From positions 31,693,175-31,757,174 of the forward strand of contig VZSR01000520.1 of assembly GCA_013398615.1 (NCBI GenBank): a stretch of 64,000 nt of DNA, written 5' to 3'. The notes under the pieces are model-generated. The model had not been told where the DNA came from and ran no database searches. It saw only the letters and a list, made by a program, of their open reading frames with translations. Below are positions 22,301 through 35,035 of this stretch, one piece after another. The stretch's first letter is position 1. The number at the start of each line of letters is the position of its first letter. The stretch is from Brachypodius melanocephalos (lineage: Eukaryota; Chordata; Aves; Passeriformes; Pycnonotidae). The position numbers and the translations under genes are program-made.

Positions 22301-25298
22301 TGTACTCATTTGAATTTAGATTTAGACAGCTGATGAAGGATAAGTGAAATAACCATAGCAAATAAAAAGTTATGAGTAAAACACTAAGAGCATTACTTTA
22401 GTGCAGAATATGAGATGCCTGAAATAACGTGAATTTCCTCAAGTTAGAATTTACTGCTTGCTGTAAAATGCAGTTGTGTTTTCTAATGAACAACTGTGAC
22501 CATCAAAATTTTTGATCAGATAACTCTCATAATTGTTCAGAAATTGTGTTTCAGAAGCCATCTTTCAGAAAGATTTTTTAGCCATGCTAAATACTCTGGT
22601 GTTCTACCTGCTTCCAGCCCTGACAGGTCTTTGGTAATGTTCTGTTGGATTTGCTTGCAGGTTTTTTCCTTTTGTTTTTCCTGCTTGACTACCCTGGCTG
22701 GAGCCTGTCATGTGATGTATATGCCATTTTTCCATGTGCATTTTTTTCTCAGGGCAGCTGGACAAGAGGGAGGAGGCAAATTAGGACAGATCCTTTCAGT
22801 CCTGTGATGGTGACCCACGAGGGGTTTGCCAGGCAGTGTCCCCCGCACAGCTGCCACCGAGCCCTCAGCAGGTGGGGGAGGATGCCAAAGGTGTGGTGGA
22901 GGATCATTGTGCCTGTCACCTCTCCTCAGCAGCACTGCCTGCCATGTGTTACTGCAGCATGCAGTCTAACACAGGGCATCAGCAAACAGATCCCTGCTGA
23001 ATCACCTCTCTGTGTTTATGAGGCTGCTGGACAGCATGAATGGCACAGAGGGGACTGGGATCTGCTCCATGAGATCCACATTTCCCAGTTTCTTTTCACC
23101 ACCTACATGCACTACATTCCTGAAAAAGTGTTAGATCCATAAATTAAACTGAGAAAAGCAAAAGCTTTTGTAACTTATGTCAAATTCGAAGCTTTGTGCT
23201 AAAGGCTCTAGTTTTGCATATTATATAAGAACTTAAATTTTTAATAGGGTATCCACATCCTTAAAGAGTACTTGGATGCATCTCTTTATAAAAGAGATTA
23301 ACAAAATGTAAATTGCATGGGTATTTAAAAGGACTGAAATAATCTATGGATTCTGTTACAGTCTTCTTCTAAGAGAATTATTCTAAGAGTTTCACGTTTT
23401 GGAATCCCGAAGTATATCTTTTTAGCAAAAAACCTTTTAAAACCACTGTCATATTAGAATAATTTATGTGGAAGGCCATCTAGGTCAGTTATGATTTCTT
23501 CTGTAGATCCACATAGAAATTTCTAACCTTCAGTGTCATCTAGTGCATGGAAAAGATAAATTCTGACACCAAAATGCTAGTGATCCTGAGCCTGCAAACT
23601 TGTTGATTCTTGCTTATAATGGGAAAAATGATACATCCTTTACTAACTGGAGATAAACACTGGGTAAAAGTTAGGCATTTTTCTTACTTCACAATATGCA
23701 GCTCTGCTGAAAAACAATAAATTTACCTAGAACCGTTTTAGTAGAACATAAGAAGCCACTTTACCATTTTGAGAGTTTTCCTTAATATATGGACTGCACA
23801 GGCACTCAATAGCAATATAAAAAATATTAAATTATATCATCACAATATCCACATTTCTGCTTAAAAACATGATAGGTAAAAAAGTGAACAATAATTGTAC
23901 ATAAAGCTAGGACTTCATTATTAGTATAACTGAAAAGTTTAATCAGAAAACCAGCCAACATCTAATTATAACGAAAATTAAGAAAATAAAGAGCATAAAC
24001 AAAAGATACCACCATTACTAAAAAAGCCTCAAACCAAACCAAAGTAAAAAAAATCAAAACAACCCTCAATAGCAGTACAGTTAGAAGTGTATCACACACT
24101 TCCTAGCTGCTAATAGTTTAGTTGAACCTTTCACTCTCCTTCAGGATCCTTCCACCTGTTATGGTACCATGTAGAAATCATCAGCACCCAAAGTACTTCC
24201 CAGGGAAGACTATGATGGAATTTTTGTTCTCTTCCTCACTTTAGGATCTGCTGGGGTAATATTTGTTTCATTTTTTAATGGTCTTTCACACATGGTTTCT
24301 TCTTCATTTGCTGTACAAGTCCATAGTACATTCCATTTTACTACATATGATGCACTTGTCATACCCTCAACCCCCGATTTTGTTCAGTTGTGCATTTCTT
24401 TAACTAACAGTTGATAAGCTGTTCATAGCCATGGGATCTCTGATGCCTGGCTGTGACTCAGCTCCTATCCCACACCACTATTCCTCTATACTGCTTGCTT
24501 TCCTTCCTCTTTTCAAGGACTCTGCCATCATACCAGCCCTGTAATTCTCTACATTGCTTCTCACATTAGGTGCACAAACAGCTCATTTTATGTAGAACAA
24601 CTACTTTTTACCACCATATATGAAACTGGTTATACCATAGGAAGACAAGCCATGTTAAAACAAATGCACATGGCTATCCAGTTATGAAAGGAAAGTAGTG
24701 TTACAGCTCAGCTAGGTCAGAGCAAAGTTCCAGGCAGATCAAGAAAAAGTCATACAAAGTAAGCTTGACAAGCCATAGTCCTGAGGCCTCATAAACTCAG
24801 TACAAATCCTGTGGCCCATTTCTATCAGTGAGAACGCTGTAATACTAAGCTACAGGCTAGGACACAGAGTACACATGTTAAAAATGCTGTAATAAAGCCA
24901 CTGTGCATCCTCTGTGCCCTAGTTTAGTGACTAATATTTGCACAATTGTAAGAAAATCTACTAGAGATTAGAAAGCATTATCTTAGTTGTAGGAGTACCT
25001 ACAAAGTTGCTTAAAGGGTTTGAAAAACACAAAAGTGTGGCTAAAATAAGTTGTCTTTTCTTTCTACTACTAGTGCACTATAATTTAAGGTTTATGGTTT
25101 AGTCTAAACAAAGCCTTCTAAAAGAGAATATATTGTGAGAACCCATGACACAGTAAGTAATACTTTCTGCAGTCATTCTGCAACCTTAACTTAGTAAAAA
25201 TCTGTTCCTGAGAAGTTTTTACAAGCTGTCAGTTCCACTTTAGGAGACACTGTCCTTCTCAGTGTGATGGTTGGCTTCTCTAATGAGATTATATTTCT

Positions 25299-25323
25299 CA
25301 TAAGACTTTCATAAAGTCTTATG
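25299..25323. repeat. Perfect 11-bp inverted repeat with 3-nt loop
   Basis: CATAAGACTTT at 25,299-25,309 is followed after CAT by its exact reverse complement at 25,313-25,323. The flanks do not pair further. Function unknown. Confidence 0.9.
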
Positions 25324-28300
25324 CTCTGGCTTATTTTTCTTTTCTGAACAGACTCTTTCACCTTACCAACATTTAAAGTAATTGATTAATTAAGTATCAT
25401 ATTGAGATATTGCTAAGTTAAAAAATGTAGGGAATTGTTGCTTAATCTGAAGAGGGTATATATTCCAGATCACTCAATACTTTTCTAGGAAGCATACATT
25501 TATGTGGTTGTATGTTACATGCTGATTGTTTGCTCATCTAAAGAGATAAGGATCAGAAATCTGGCTTAAAGTTAAATGTATTGCTAGACAGATATTAAAG
25601 GAATAACATATTCCAATGAGATGTTTTAGTCTATTCTATATGGCATCTTTCTTACTTTTAATACTTAAATAGAATTCTTACTAGGTTTCCCAAAATGTCC
25701 TGATTTCTTATTTTCTTGGTTTTTGAAAGGCAGTCTTTCTGTTACCTCTTTCTTGTTCGGTGAACAACTAATTGTATCTTGTCTGTCTCACACAATAATG
25801 TGTCTACTTGATGCATTTGTAATGGGATGATAGGCTTTGTTTTTAATTTATTTAAAGGCTATCAGATGGTTAAATCAACTTGCCTTTACAAAAATAAAAT
25901 CTTTCTCTCCTAAAGGAGGAAAACCCAGTCTCAAAAGAAAACATGATTTCGTTATCGCTACACATTCTCAGGTTTTCTGCTGTTAAATAAAACATCACTG
26001 AATAGATAGTGCTGAAATGAATAAACCTCCATAATAACTGTTTTGTTAGAGCTAATATAACTGAAGGCATATCTGTACTTCAGCTGTAAATATCCGTATA
26101 TTGAATTCTGAAAAAAATGCTAGAGAGAAAAAAAGCCAATATAAATTGATTGAAAAACCTACTGGTGTTGCTTACATTCCTCAAATGATCAAATGAAACA
26201 ATTTGAAGGTGTTTTCAAAACAGGCTTTTAATATAGCAAAAATATAGCTTCTTTTCCTCTGCTCATTGCTCAGCTGGATGTCCTATGTATGCCTTTTCTC
26301 TTTTATTCTTGAATGTCACTTCTTTTTCCACCCCAGATATGATACAAAAATAGTTAGTCAAGCTGGCACAAATCTGTTTTTAGCTAGTGGAAGAATGTAT
26401 TCCAGTCACACTTCCGTGCCCTCCTCATCCATCCAAATACGGCTGTAAACAGCATTAGATAACTTAATCAATTTATCTGGCAAAGATTTTTATGGTTTAT
26501 TTTCTAAAGCTTTGCTTAGTCTTACATATTCCTCAACTATTTTCCAAAGTCTAAATGTTAGGTCTTTTAGCTATTTTGCTTTTCCTAATGAAAAGGTCTT
26601 TTTATTAGCAAACTTTTCCTCTTGATACTTCCACAATTTCCCTTATGCTTAGTGTTTACACTATTTATAGGTAGAAGACATAGTATTGCAAGTACAGAAG
26701 AGTATTAGAAATCTGTACCTGTATCTCTTCTTACTCCTGTTTATTCCTTTTACCCTCTGTTTTGTCATTACTTTTAATTGATTCTAATTGTGTAGAATCT
26801 TTAAGTGAACATCACAGAATTCTCTCCCAAAATGTACCACACCTTGGTGAAAAGCACAAGTTCTCCCTTCTCAATACAATCCTTGCATGGACAAGTGATG
26901 AAACCAACATGCAATGAATTTTACTCTGTCCCATTTCTTCTCCACTCTTCTCTACCCTCTTTTTTCATATCCACTTCCTCTTTTTCCCTACATTTAGTTC
27001 CAAGCCACCAGTAGTGTAATGTCTCTGCTGTGCCTAAACAGCTCTTCTAGCTCTCTCCATGTTACTCACCACCATTTAAATGTTAGTCTAGCTGGTTAAT
27101 AGGCAAAAGCTGCCATGGGTGACTGAGAAAAATACTGATGAAGTGACATGGTGATAAGCCAGTGCAGGACCATGGACTGACCACCTGGATGAGTTCATTC
27201 CTTGAGAGTGGGCATTTACAGAGTCTTTGTAATCTACCTCACCATCCATTTTCACACATTTTAAAGCAGTCTGGATGTTTTTGATTCCTCTTATTTTATT
27301 ACTTCCTTTAAAATAACCTTAAAAAACCACTAAAACCAGGCAAGCAAAACAAACAGGTGTGACTGGCAATCTGAGATGAAGACACAGGGCATAAAATGTT
27401 TGTGTTCTACATAAAGCAATCAAAAATGGTTAAGTGATGCTGCAAGAAAATCATCTAAGGAATTACAATAGACCAGCTGAGTAGGGAATAACAGGGTATT
27501 GCTATGATAAAAGAGCAAGAAAATCAAACAAATTACATCTAGAGTTGTGTTTACAGCAGTGCCACATATTTGAAAAATCAGGGTGATTGCATAAGCCTCA
27601 CTCAGGGACAAAGCCTGAAAATTTGAAAACCAGAAAGGATAAGAAGAATAAGGGAAGAATAGGAGGATGTAATTCATCCAGTGCATCACTTTGTTCTTCT
27701 GTTAAAACATTAACAAATGGATGGCATTTGTGAAAGCTTCTTTGCATTTAAAAAGATGTCTTTGCAAAGAAATTTTATAGCCTATAATTTGGCATATGTT
27801 AAGATAAACAGATGTGTCCTAAATAGTAAGATTTAAATGTAGATTTTAGTTAACCTGTGTGTTGAGGGGCCTCTCAACAGAGGTTTGATTTGAGGCTTTA
27901 CTCTAAGCCTGTTTATTATATATTGTGTGATAAAGCATTGAATGCAAGCCCATTTTCTGCAATTCAGAATATGGTTAGTTTTGTGTTTGCTAATTCAGTT
28001 AAGCTTCAAACTAATAACAGCACTTCTAAAGAAACACAAACAACTAACTATGTTAAATTCTTAGAATTTCTTAGGAACTAAATTGCAGTTTATATTTGCT
28101 GCAGCACATTAGGTGGCTTGGAGCACCTTGATGAAATGGGCTGATTTAGTGAAACATTACCAAGTCTATAAATTTAAAAATATATGAATCAAGACATCAA
28201 ATATCAGACTTTAGTATTAAAATTTTAAAAAATTAAAAGTATGCATTTTGTCTGAACTTTTTTCTTTTTATTTTGCTGTAGAATATTTGGTAATCAGACA

Positions 28301-30964
28301 GATTTTCAAAACTTTTTGCACAATTTTAAATTCGAAAAAAAAGAATTATGTTATATACTTTTGCTTGGTTCTAATTTTAAAAGATAGCAAAACACCAATA
28401 TAGTCAGTTATGCCACTGGTGGTAAAATCAAAAGAATTAAAAACCCAAACAATTTTCAGTAGAGAATACAATACTGATTTCCTTTTAAATCAGAACTCAT
28501 TCTACTGAAGGAAAGCCTGGAAATATGGAGAAAAAGTAAATTCTTGTCTCAAAGGACATATATAAATTTTAGCACTTTGATGCATCTTAAATGAAATGGA
28601 ATGCTGAAACTTTTAATTTACATCAACGCACAGAAATATCTAAGAAATATATAAAAAAAATCAATCCCACAAGATCTTTTGATTCTGACCTTACTTCAGT
28701 GTCCTACTTTAACAACTTTGTTTGTTCCTACAATTAAGTAAGGTGAACATCATATTTATTTTGACTAAAAAAAATCTTTATTTATTTTCTAAACAAAGTT
28801 CTAAAAAGACAATTAGTAAAAAGAGTAGATTCCTCTTCCATGCCTCCAATATTCACTCTCCTCAGTGTGTTCCACAGTCTAAAGAATTTTCTTAGCCATT
28901 GATTTTCACCTTCCGTATTTTTTCCCAGTCCACTATGCCTTTGTATGGGGTCTAGAATGCATTTGGTCTGGTGTGGTGGCCCAGGTGATTAACTCTGAAT
29001 GCACCGGATGTTCTTCTAACAACCTGGTCCTGGTTTTTCAAAGAGTCCATCCAGCTCTACGTATTCTTTGCAGCTGCTTCTGTGAATGACTGCTACCAAG
29101 GCAATCATGGCATCTCTCTAGTTGTATTCTAAAGTGTAAGTTTGGCACTGGACAGACAAGGAGAGGATATCTTGATCTCTCAAACTGTCTATGGTGAATG
29201 CAGATTTGAATGTTTTGAACAGAGTCTAAAAATATAAACTTTTCAAACCAAATGAAATTGATCTAGGTGAATCAGTTTCAAAGTTACCAGCAGATTATTC
29301 GTCTTGAAAAAAGAAAATAGATGAAAAGTTGCCATTCTGCTCAGCCATTGCCAAGTCATATGCAAAATGTATTTTCAAAATATTCTTACTTTGTCTCAAG
29401 GACTACTTAATTTTCCCTTAGTCCTTATTTATAATGTTTAAAATCGCTGACTTCATATTACTGGCTGCAGCTTTGTCTGATAGGATCTTCATCATGGCCT
29501 GAAAATTTATTAGAAACATTTTTCTATTGATTATGCAAAATGTGCCCTTGTGGAAACAGGCACCTCCCAAAGCAGAATTATGTTTTTGAAAAAGCTTCCT
29601 TTCATTGTTGGCGAGTATCTGACAGAGGAGGGCTTAGGGCCCTCTTTCCTACAAACCATGTTTATAACCTCTTTACATCTGTAATAGGTTTTCAAATTAT
29701 CATTGTGCATTGCTTTTGTCACTTTCTATCATTGTAAGTAGATTAATTAACCTCTTCATTTCCTCAAAGGCTTCTCTCAGGAAGTTTGCATTTTAAAGTA
29801 GTTTTCAAGGATTAAGGGTAGCACCAAGACCTCCACTTCAAAAGAATTCTTGAAAAAATCCTGGTTGTACCACATTTTCCAGGCCCTTTGGCCTTTGGTC
29901 ATATATTATTATGTGAAATGTAATGTGCATTTGAAATCACCACATAACACTTTGAATATATGAAGTTCCTCACTTAATCTAGTGCTGCTTCACAAAAAAT
30001 ATCCATTGAGATCTGAAGATTTGTGTTTTACCTCTCTATGTGCGTAAACGCAAGAACCACAGAGATTCCTTGGAGTAGCCAGGAGTAAATGAGGTAGTAC
30101 CATGCTGCCATTGTAATCTTTTTGGTTGCAGATATTTCAATTTAGCCTTAAGCACTTTCAGGGAAAATGCCTATTAAATATTTTTTTCTGGGTAAAATAG
30201 GAGGCAAATGTCATTTTTTAATTCTTTAATAGGTCATAAAAATTGTTTTTCCCGTTGTTATCTGAAAGGACAAAGAACTTGCTTTAAGATGTTGGACAGC
30301 AAAATTTCTTGCCAGCTTTAGAGCCAAAGTATTTTTCTCCATCTGGCCCAATCCATAAGGGCACTCATACTGATGATGGAGACCATCAAAATGCCTGCTG
30401 GACCATCTGAGAGAGTAGCTTAGCGGGACTTTCCTGCAAGCAAATATTCTTTTTAAATTTTGAGACCAGTTACAGAAGCTGCAGCAGTGCTTACTTCACC
30501 ATGCCTGCTAGCATGAAATAGAATAACTTTTTAAATGAATATCATACTGTGATAGCTGTAAAAGTATCGTGTGTCTAGGAATCTACAGGTCTGTCTCTGA
30601 CATAGCCCCTCGTCTTTGTAGCACCTCTCTGTATTCCTCTCTGCTCATTTTCCATGAGCCATTTCTATTTTATGCCTGCAATAACACATTAAGACAAGGC
30701 CTGCCTAGACTTTCATTTCTGACACATCAAATCTTGGTGTGGTGGGTGCTGGTGCATCACCTCCCTCCTCAAGGCTGCACTATGGTCTTTGATCTCCATA
30801 CCATAACTGCTCTGACCTTCCAGTATTTGTGTCAGTGCATGGATTGTAGTCTCTAGCTCTTTTTGGCTAGCTGGCAGTAGCATCCCTATCTGTGCTGTCA
30901 TCCACAACTTCTCTACTTTTAGCCATTCAACATTTATTATGCAAGAGAGGTCATAATTTCAGTC

Positions 30965-31016
30965 AGAAGCATGGGGGAGTAGTAACTCCCACTAGTGAGA
31001 GTCCCCCCATGTTTCT
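30965..31016. repeat. 13-bp inverted repeat forming a 52-nt hairpin
   Basis: The left arm (30,965-30,977, AGAAGCATGGGGG) pairs over 13 positions, with one G-T wobble, to the right arm (31,004-31,016). The apical part contains the palindrome CACTAGTG at 30,990-30,997. The length is short for a typical pre-miRNA and there is no known family match from memory. Confidence 0.75.
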
Positions 31017-31871
31017 TACTCAAAGATAATTTTTTGCCTTTCCCCAGCCAGTTTCTCCAGTTGTATTGTCTTAATAACACTCCCCCTTCCTCATGATGTA
31101 TTCCTGGACTATAAAAGCTTTTGTCTATTCTAGCATTTTATTCTCCCTCACAGTCCTATATTCTACATCTATGTTCTCAACAGTCATATTATGTCTCTTT
31201 TAGCTGTCATCAAAGGCAACCTGTGCAGCTACAGCTCTAGCTGGGACCATTCTCTTGGGTAAAGCATTCCTTAGTCACACAGATGATTTTTTATTTTGCA
31301 AATTCTCTGTTCTATCTTATCCTGCAGAAACATACTGGATGAACCTCCCTCTTTTTTCTCTTGCCTGTTCAGTAAAGCGAGCATCTCTCCTTGACAGTAC
31401 CTTCAAAACTCTTATTCGTGCTTGTTTCACAGACTAAGATTCAAGTGGTTGGGCAGTAGGAATAGAAAATATCTTGGCTGCAGCACTTTTGAACAATTCC
31501 TTTGGGACTATCAGGTTTTAGTTGTCCTGTTCGCTGTAGTGACACACTGTTACTACTGAGAAATACTTCTTTCTTTCTTAATCTCCTGATATAGCCTCTT
31601 ATCCATGCAGCTTAAAGAATAGATTTCTCATCTTTTGAATTTCTTGCATCAATATTTAGGGAAGCTATAAACTTGATAAAAATTCAATTTTAAGGATCAC
31701 CACATCTGTTGATTTAAAATAGCTTTCTGTAACACTGTTTATTTTAATGTCCACAAACTGAAGTAGATTATGGTAAAATGCAAAAAAAACCCCCAATTTA
31801 TGTCTTTAAATATACAATGTTATGGACCCTTGTAAAGGAGGGGTAACAAATGAGCACTTCTTTATTGAATT

Positions 31872-31903
31872 ATGCTAGCAATAGGTTTTTCTATTGCTAG
31901 TAT
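31872..31903. repeat. 10-bp perfect inverted repeat, hairpin with T-rich loop
   Basis: CTAGCAATAG at 31,875-31,884 and its reverse complement at 31,891-31,900 flank the loop GTTTTT. Pairing extends outward by three more positions if one G-T wobble is allowed. Confidence 0.85.
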
Positions 31904-33725
31904 TTAGCTGAAGACTCTCTTATTCAAGATGGGTCTCTATTTTAGAGCATGACTACTTTTAGAAAGCTTCTTCCTGGACAATATTACATTCTTTCTAAGG
32001 CACACTGAACTTTACTTGTTTGTTTTGGTTTTTTTAGTGTAAACATTCTCCTAGGAAGTCTTCGAGCCCATAATATTTTGGGATTCCACAAGCCTTTCCT
32101 TCCAAAATAATTGTCTTTCCTCAAAGCTTGTTCACCTGTAAGTACACAGAGATATTTTTGACATTTTTCCTATTAAATTACAGTGGTGTTCGGACTTTTT
32201 AAAAGATTCTTTGTTAATGAAAAGGCACCTGTTCTACAATTGCCTATTTACATGTCTTGAATTCTTTTATTAGTAAAGCTCTCTTCCCCATTTGCCTACT
32301 AAATGTGTACATTCCAATGTAAAACATCTCCACATGAAAAGCCTTAAATCTGGAGCCAACCTGCAATTTGAAAAACATACCTAATTCAAGGTTACAGTTG
32401 GAAAAAATGCCTGTCATTCATCACCAGCTCTTGACTGAGACCAGACGTGATATTAATCAACACTTTGAAAGGATGATGACTTGGGATAAAAGTATTTCAA
32501 ACTAATCTTTGAAGAATACTGTAGCAACTCTCAACAAACATTGGACTTGTGTTTTTGGGGAGAAAACAGAGAGATTTTGTTGGAAATATAAGATTTGAAG
32601 TCACAACTGAATTGTTGTAATTGTTGAGGTTAAGTGCTTAGATTAAAATTCCTGAAACAGAACTTTAAATATGTGGATATAATTATTGAATCATAGAAAA
32701 TTTATCTGGGAAGTATATTCTAAGCCCTGTAATCCTTTTCTCTCTTCTATGTGATGACATTCCAGGTAGGCATCTATCCAGTGCTTTATATTTAGTGAAA
32801 AAATATCATGTTCCAGGGCATTGCATTTGGAGTTTAATTATCTTGTCTGGCCATTTTCGAAACTAAAATACATTCTTACTTGTCCTACAAGCCCAAGAAA
32901 TAACATTTATTAGTTGTTTCTACACGATCTCTTTGATCGTAAGAACTACTAGTTTTTCTAACTTCTGTCATGCCTTGACTAATAAAGGTCAGATTTTTTT
33001 CCATACTTCTAAGATCTTTTCTTTCCTGATTAATCTGTCCAAGCAGCTTGTTTGATTTTTTTTTTTCCTTTGGAATGCATTACAACAAAGCTACATATAA
33101 TATTGAGATGCAGCCAGTACTAAGGAAATCAGAGTTATTTTGCTCTTACAGCTGTTGCTCAAGTTTGGCGTTCTCTTTTTTGCAACACAGCAATGAAAAA
33201 TTGATTCCTGTTCGCCTTGTGATAGCATTCTCTCCTCATGTTTTATCCTTATATTAAGTGGTCCGTGAAAGACTTCTGGTGACTCTGTGAGACACAAAAT
33301 TTTATTTATTTTTACTGACCTTTCCATGTACATTATAGTCTCTATTAATTCTATTTATTCTTATACTTTGTTTTCCAGCATGAAAGTCAGACATGTTGGT
33401 CCTTAGCTGTGTATGTCCCTGGAAGTGCTTTCTAAATTATTTGCATTTATTTCTGTGAAGTGTCTTTCAAAATTGTTAAACTTTCTACTGCCTTTCAGAA
33501 ATTTAATTTCTGAGTCTCTGTAGCACTCAAAAGTTAATATTGCATGCCTTGGCTATTTATTAATTTTATCTGTTTATCTTAAAAACTCAATTCTGTGATA
33601 TTTAAGAAGTTTCTGAGCTCACGTATTCTTAATCTTCTAAACAATATTCTTGTCGATGCGCCCTGAATATGAATAGAGACATATCCCATTCTGCCACTTC
33701 TCTCCTCTTTGTGCTTTGTAAGTTC

Positions 33726-34575
33726 ACAGAATCATAGACTCATAGAATGGTTTGGGCTGGAGGGGTCCTTAAAGACAATCTAGTTCCAATTTCCCTGCTG
33801 TGGGCAGGGAAAATTTCCACCAGCCCAGGTTGCTCGGAGCCCTGTCCAGCCTGACCTTGAACACCTCCAGGGATGGACCATCCACCGCTTGTCTTGACAA
33901 TTTGTTCCAGTGCTTCACCACCCTCACAGTAAAAAACACTTTCCTAAAATCTAATCTAGACCTACTCTTCTTGAATTTGAACCAATTTCTCTTTGTCCTA
34001 TCAATACATGCTCTTGCCAATAGTCTCACCCCATCTTTCCTGCAAGTTTCCTTCAGGTACTGGAAGGTCACAGTTAGGTCACCCTGAAGCCTCCTCTTTT
34101 CCAAGCTGAACAATCCCAATTCCCTCAGCCTTTCCTTACAGGAGAAGTGCTCCATCCCTCTGATCAAGCTGATGACCCTTCTCTGGACTTGCTCCACCAT
34201 GTCAATATCCTTCCTGTGTTGAGGATGCAGTATTTGAGGTGGACCCCCATGAGGGCAGAGTAGAGGGGCAGAAACCTTCCTTGCCCTGCTGGCCATGTTC
34301 CTCTGGATGCAGCCCAGGGCACAGTTGGCTTTCTGTGCTGCAAGCACACATTGCTGGATCAAATCCAGCTTCTTGTGCACCAGCACACCCAAATCCTTCT
34401 TGGCACGGCTGGTCATAATCTCATTGTCCCCCATCTTGTGTTGATACCGAGGGTTGCCCCAATCCAGGGGCAGCACCTTGCACTTGATCCGGTTAAACCA
34501 CCAGAGGTTCCTAGGAAAATACTTAAGCCTGTCCAGGTCCCTCTGAACGGCATCCTGCCCTTCAAGTGTTGATGA
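33726..34575 (-). mobile_element. CR1 LINE, 5'-truncated, 3' end of ORF2 and tail
   Basis: On the minus strand this is the 3' part of a chicken-repeat-1 non-LTR retrotransposon. The frame from about 34,575 down to 33,769 is unbroken and encodes the region after the reverse transcriptase core, with family hallmarks DLGVLV, LAAQKANCALG, RLRELGLFSLEKRRL, GDL, FFTVRVVKHWNKL and SLEVFK. The 3' end near 33,726 carries the CR1 terminal repeat of the ATTCTATG type, seen on the + strand as AATCATAGACTCATAGAATGG. Like most CR1 copies it lacks its 5' end. The open frame of roughly 265 codons suggests a fairly young insertion, but without RT or endonuclease domains it cannot move by itself. Confidence 0.93.
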
Positions 34576-34902
34576 CTCTGAGCACAGAACTAGTTTTTTG
34601 TCTCAAGTAGAATGCTTCTATTTTATGTCCCTGATTTATCGATGAAAATTCCATGAGACAAGAGCTGCTCAGAAAACAAACTGTACTGCTTCATATCATA
34701 GAAACAAGCCTGCCTTGTTAGTGTTTGTCCTTGATGGTCAAAGCTGGCCAATATCCATCATCAGGTCTTCCTCAAGTGCTTATAAATCTGATTTGCTTGA
34801 TGAGCTATTCAAATTGAAATTAAACTGATTGTTCTACTACCCTCAAATTCTTTGCCAGTTGGTAGTTTCAAGATATGTGGGTAGAATCCATGTATGAATG
34901 AC

Positions 34903-35035
34903 TGTGAGATTAACTGAGTTGGTTAGAGCATGGTGCTAAAATCATCAAGGCTGTGAGTTTAATCCCTGTATGGGCTATTTACTTAAGAATTTGACTTGAT
35001 GATCCTTGTGGGTCCCTTCCACCTTCCAGGCTTAC
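34903..35035 (+). mobile_element. tRNA-Ile-derived SINE with CR1-type tail (TguSINE1-like)
   Basis: The 5' half (about 34,903-34,976) aligns by eye with a tRNA-Ile gene: a box A-like TAACTGAGTTGG at 34,911-34,922, the GGTTAGAGCATGGTGCTAA arm-and-loop region, and a box B-like GAGTTTAATCC at 34,955-34,965. The 3' half has GATGATCCTTGTGGGTCCCT, the conserved CR1 3' tail. This architecture is that of the passerine family TguSINE1, which is thought to use CR1 enzymes to move. Mutations in the anticodon loop and in box B rule out a working tRNA gene. It lies about 330 bases from the CR1 copy. Confidence 0.8.

Larger units (their letters stand above)
17401..33725. other. Gene desert, no coding gene recognised
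   Basis: No exon, RNA gene or recognisable transposon was found in these 16 kb. The longest frame (165 codons at 22,645-23,142) sits in a locally GC-richer patch, resembles no family I know and is probably chance. Notable items are strong short inverted repeats at 25,299-25,323, 30,965-31,016 and 31,872-31,903. The rest is ordinary AT-rich sequence, either distal FLRT2 3' UTR or intergenic. Confidence 0.6.

Noticed and set aside
34903..34976. Functional tRNA-Ile gene
   Set aside because: Anticodon loop and box B are mutated and the sequence runs into a CR1 tail, so it is a SINE.
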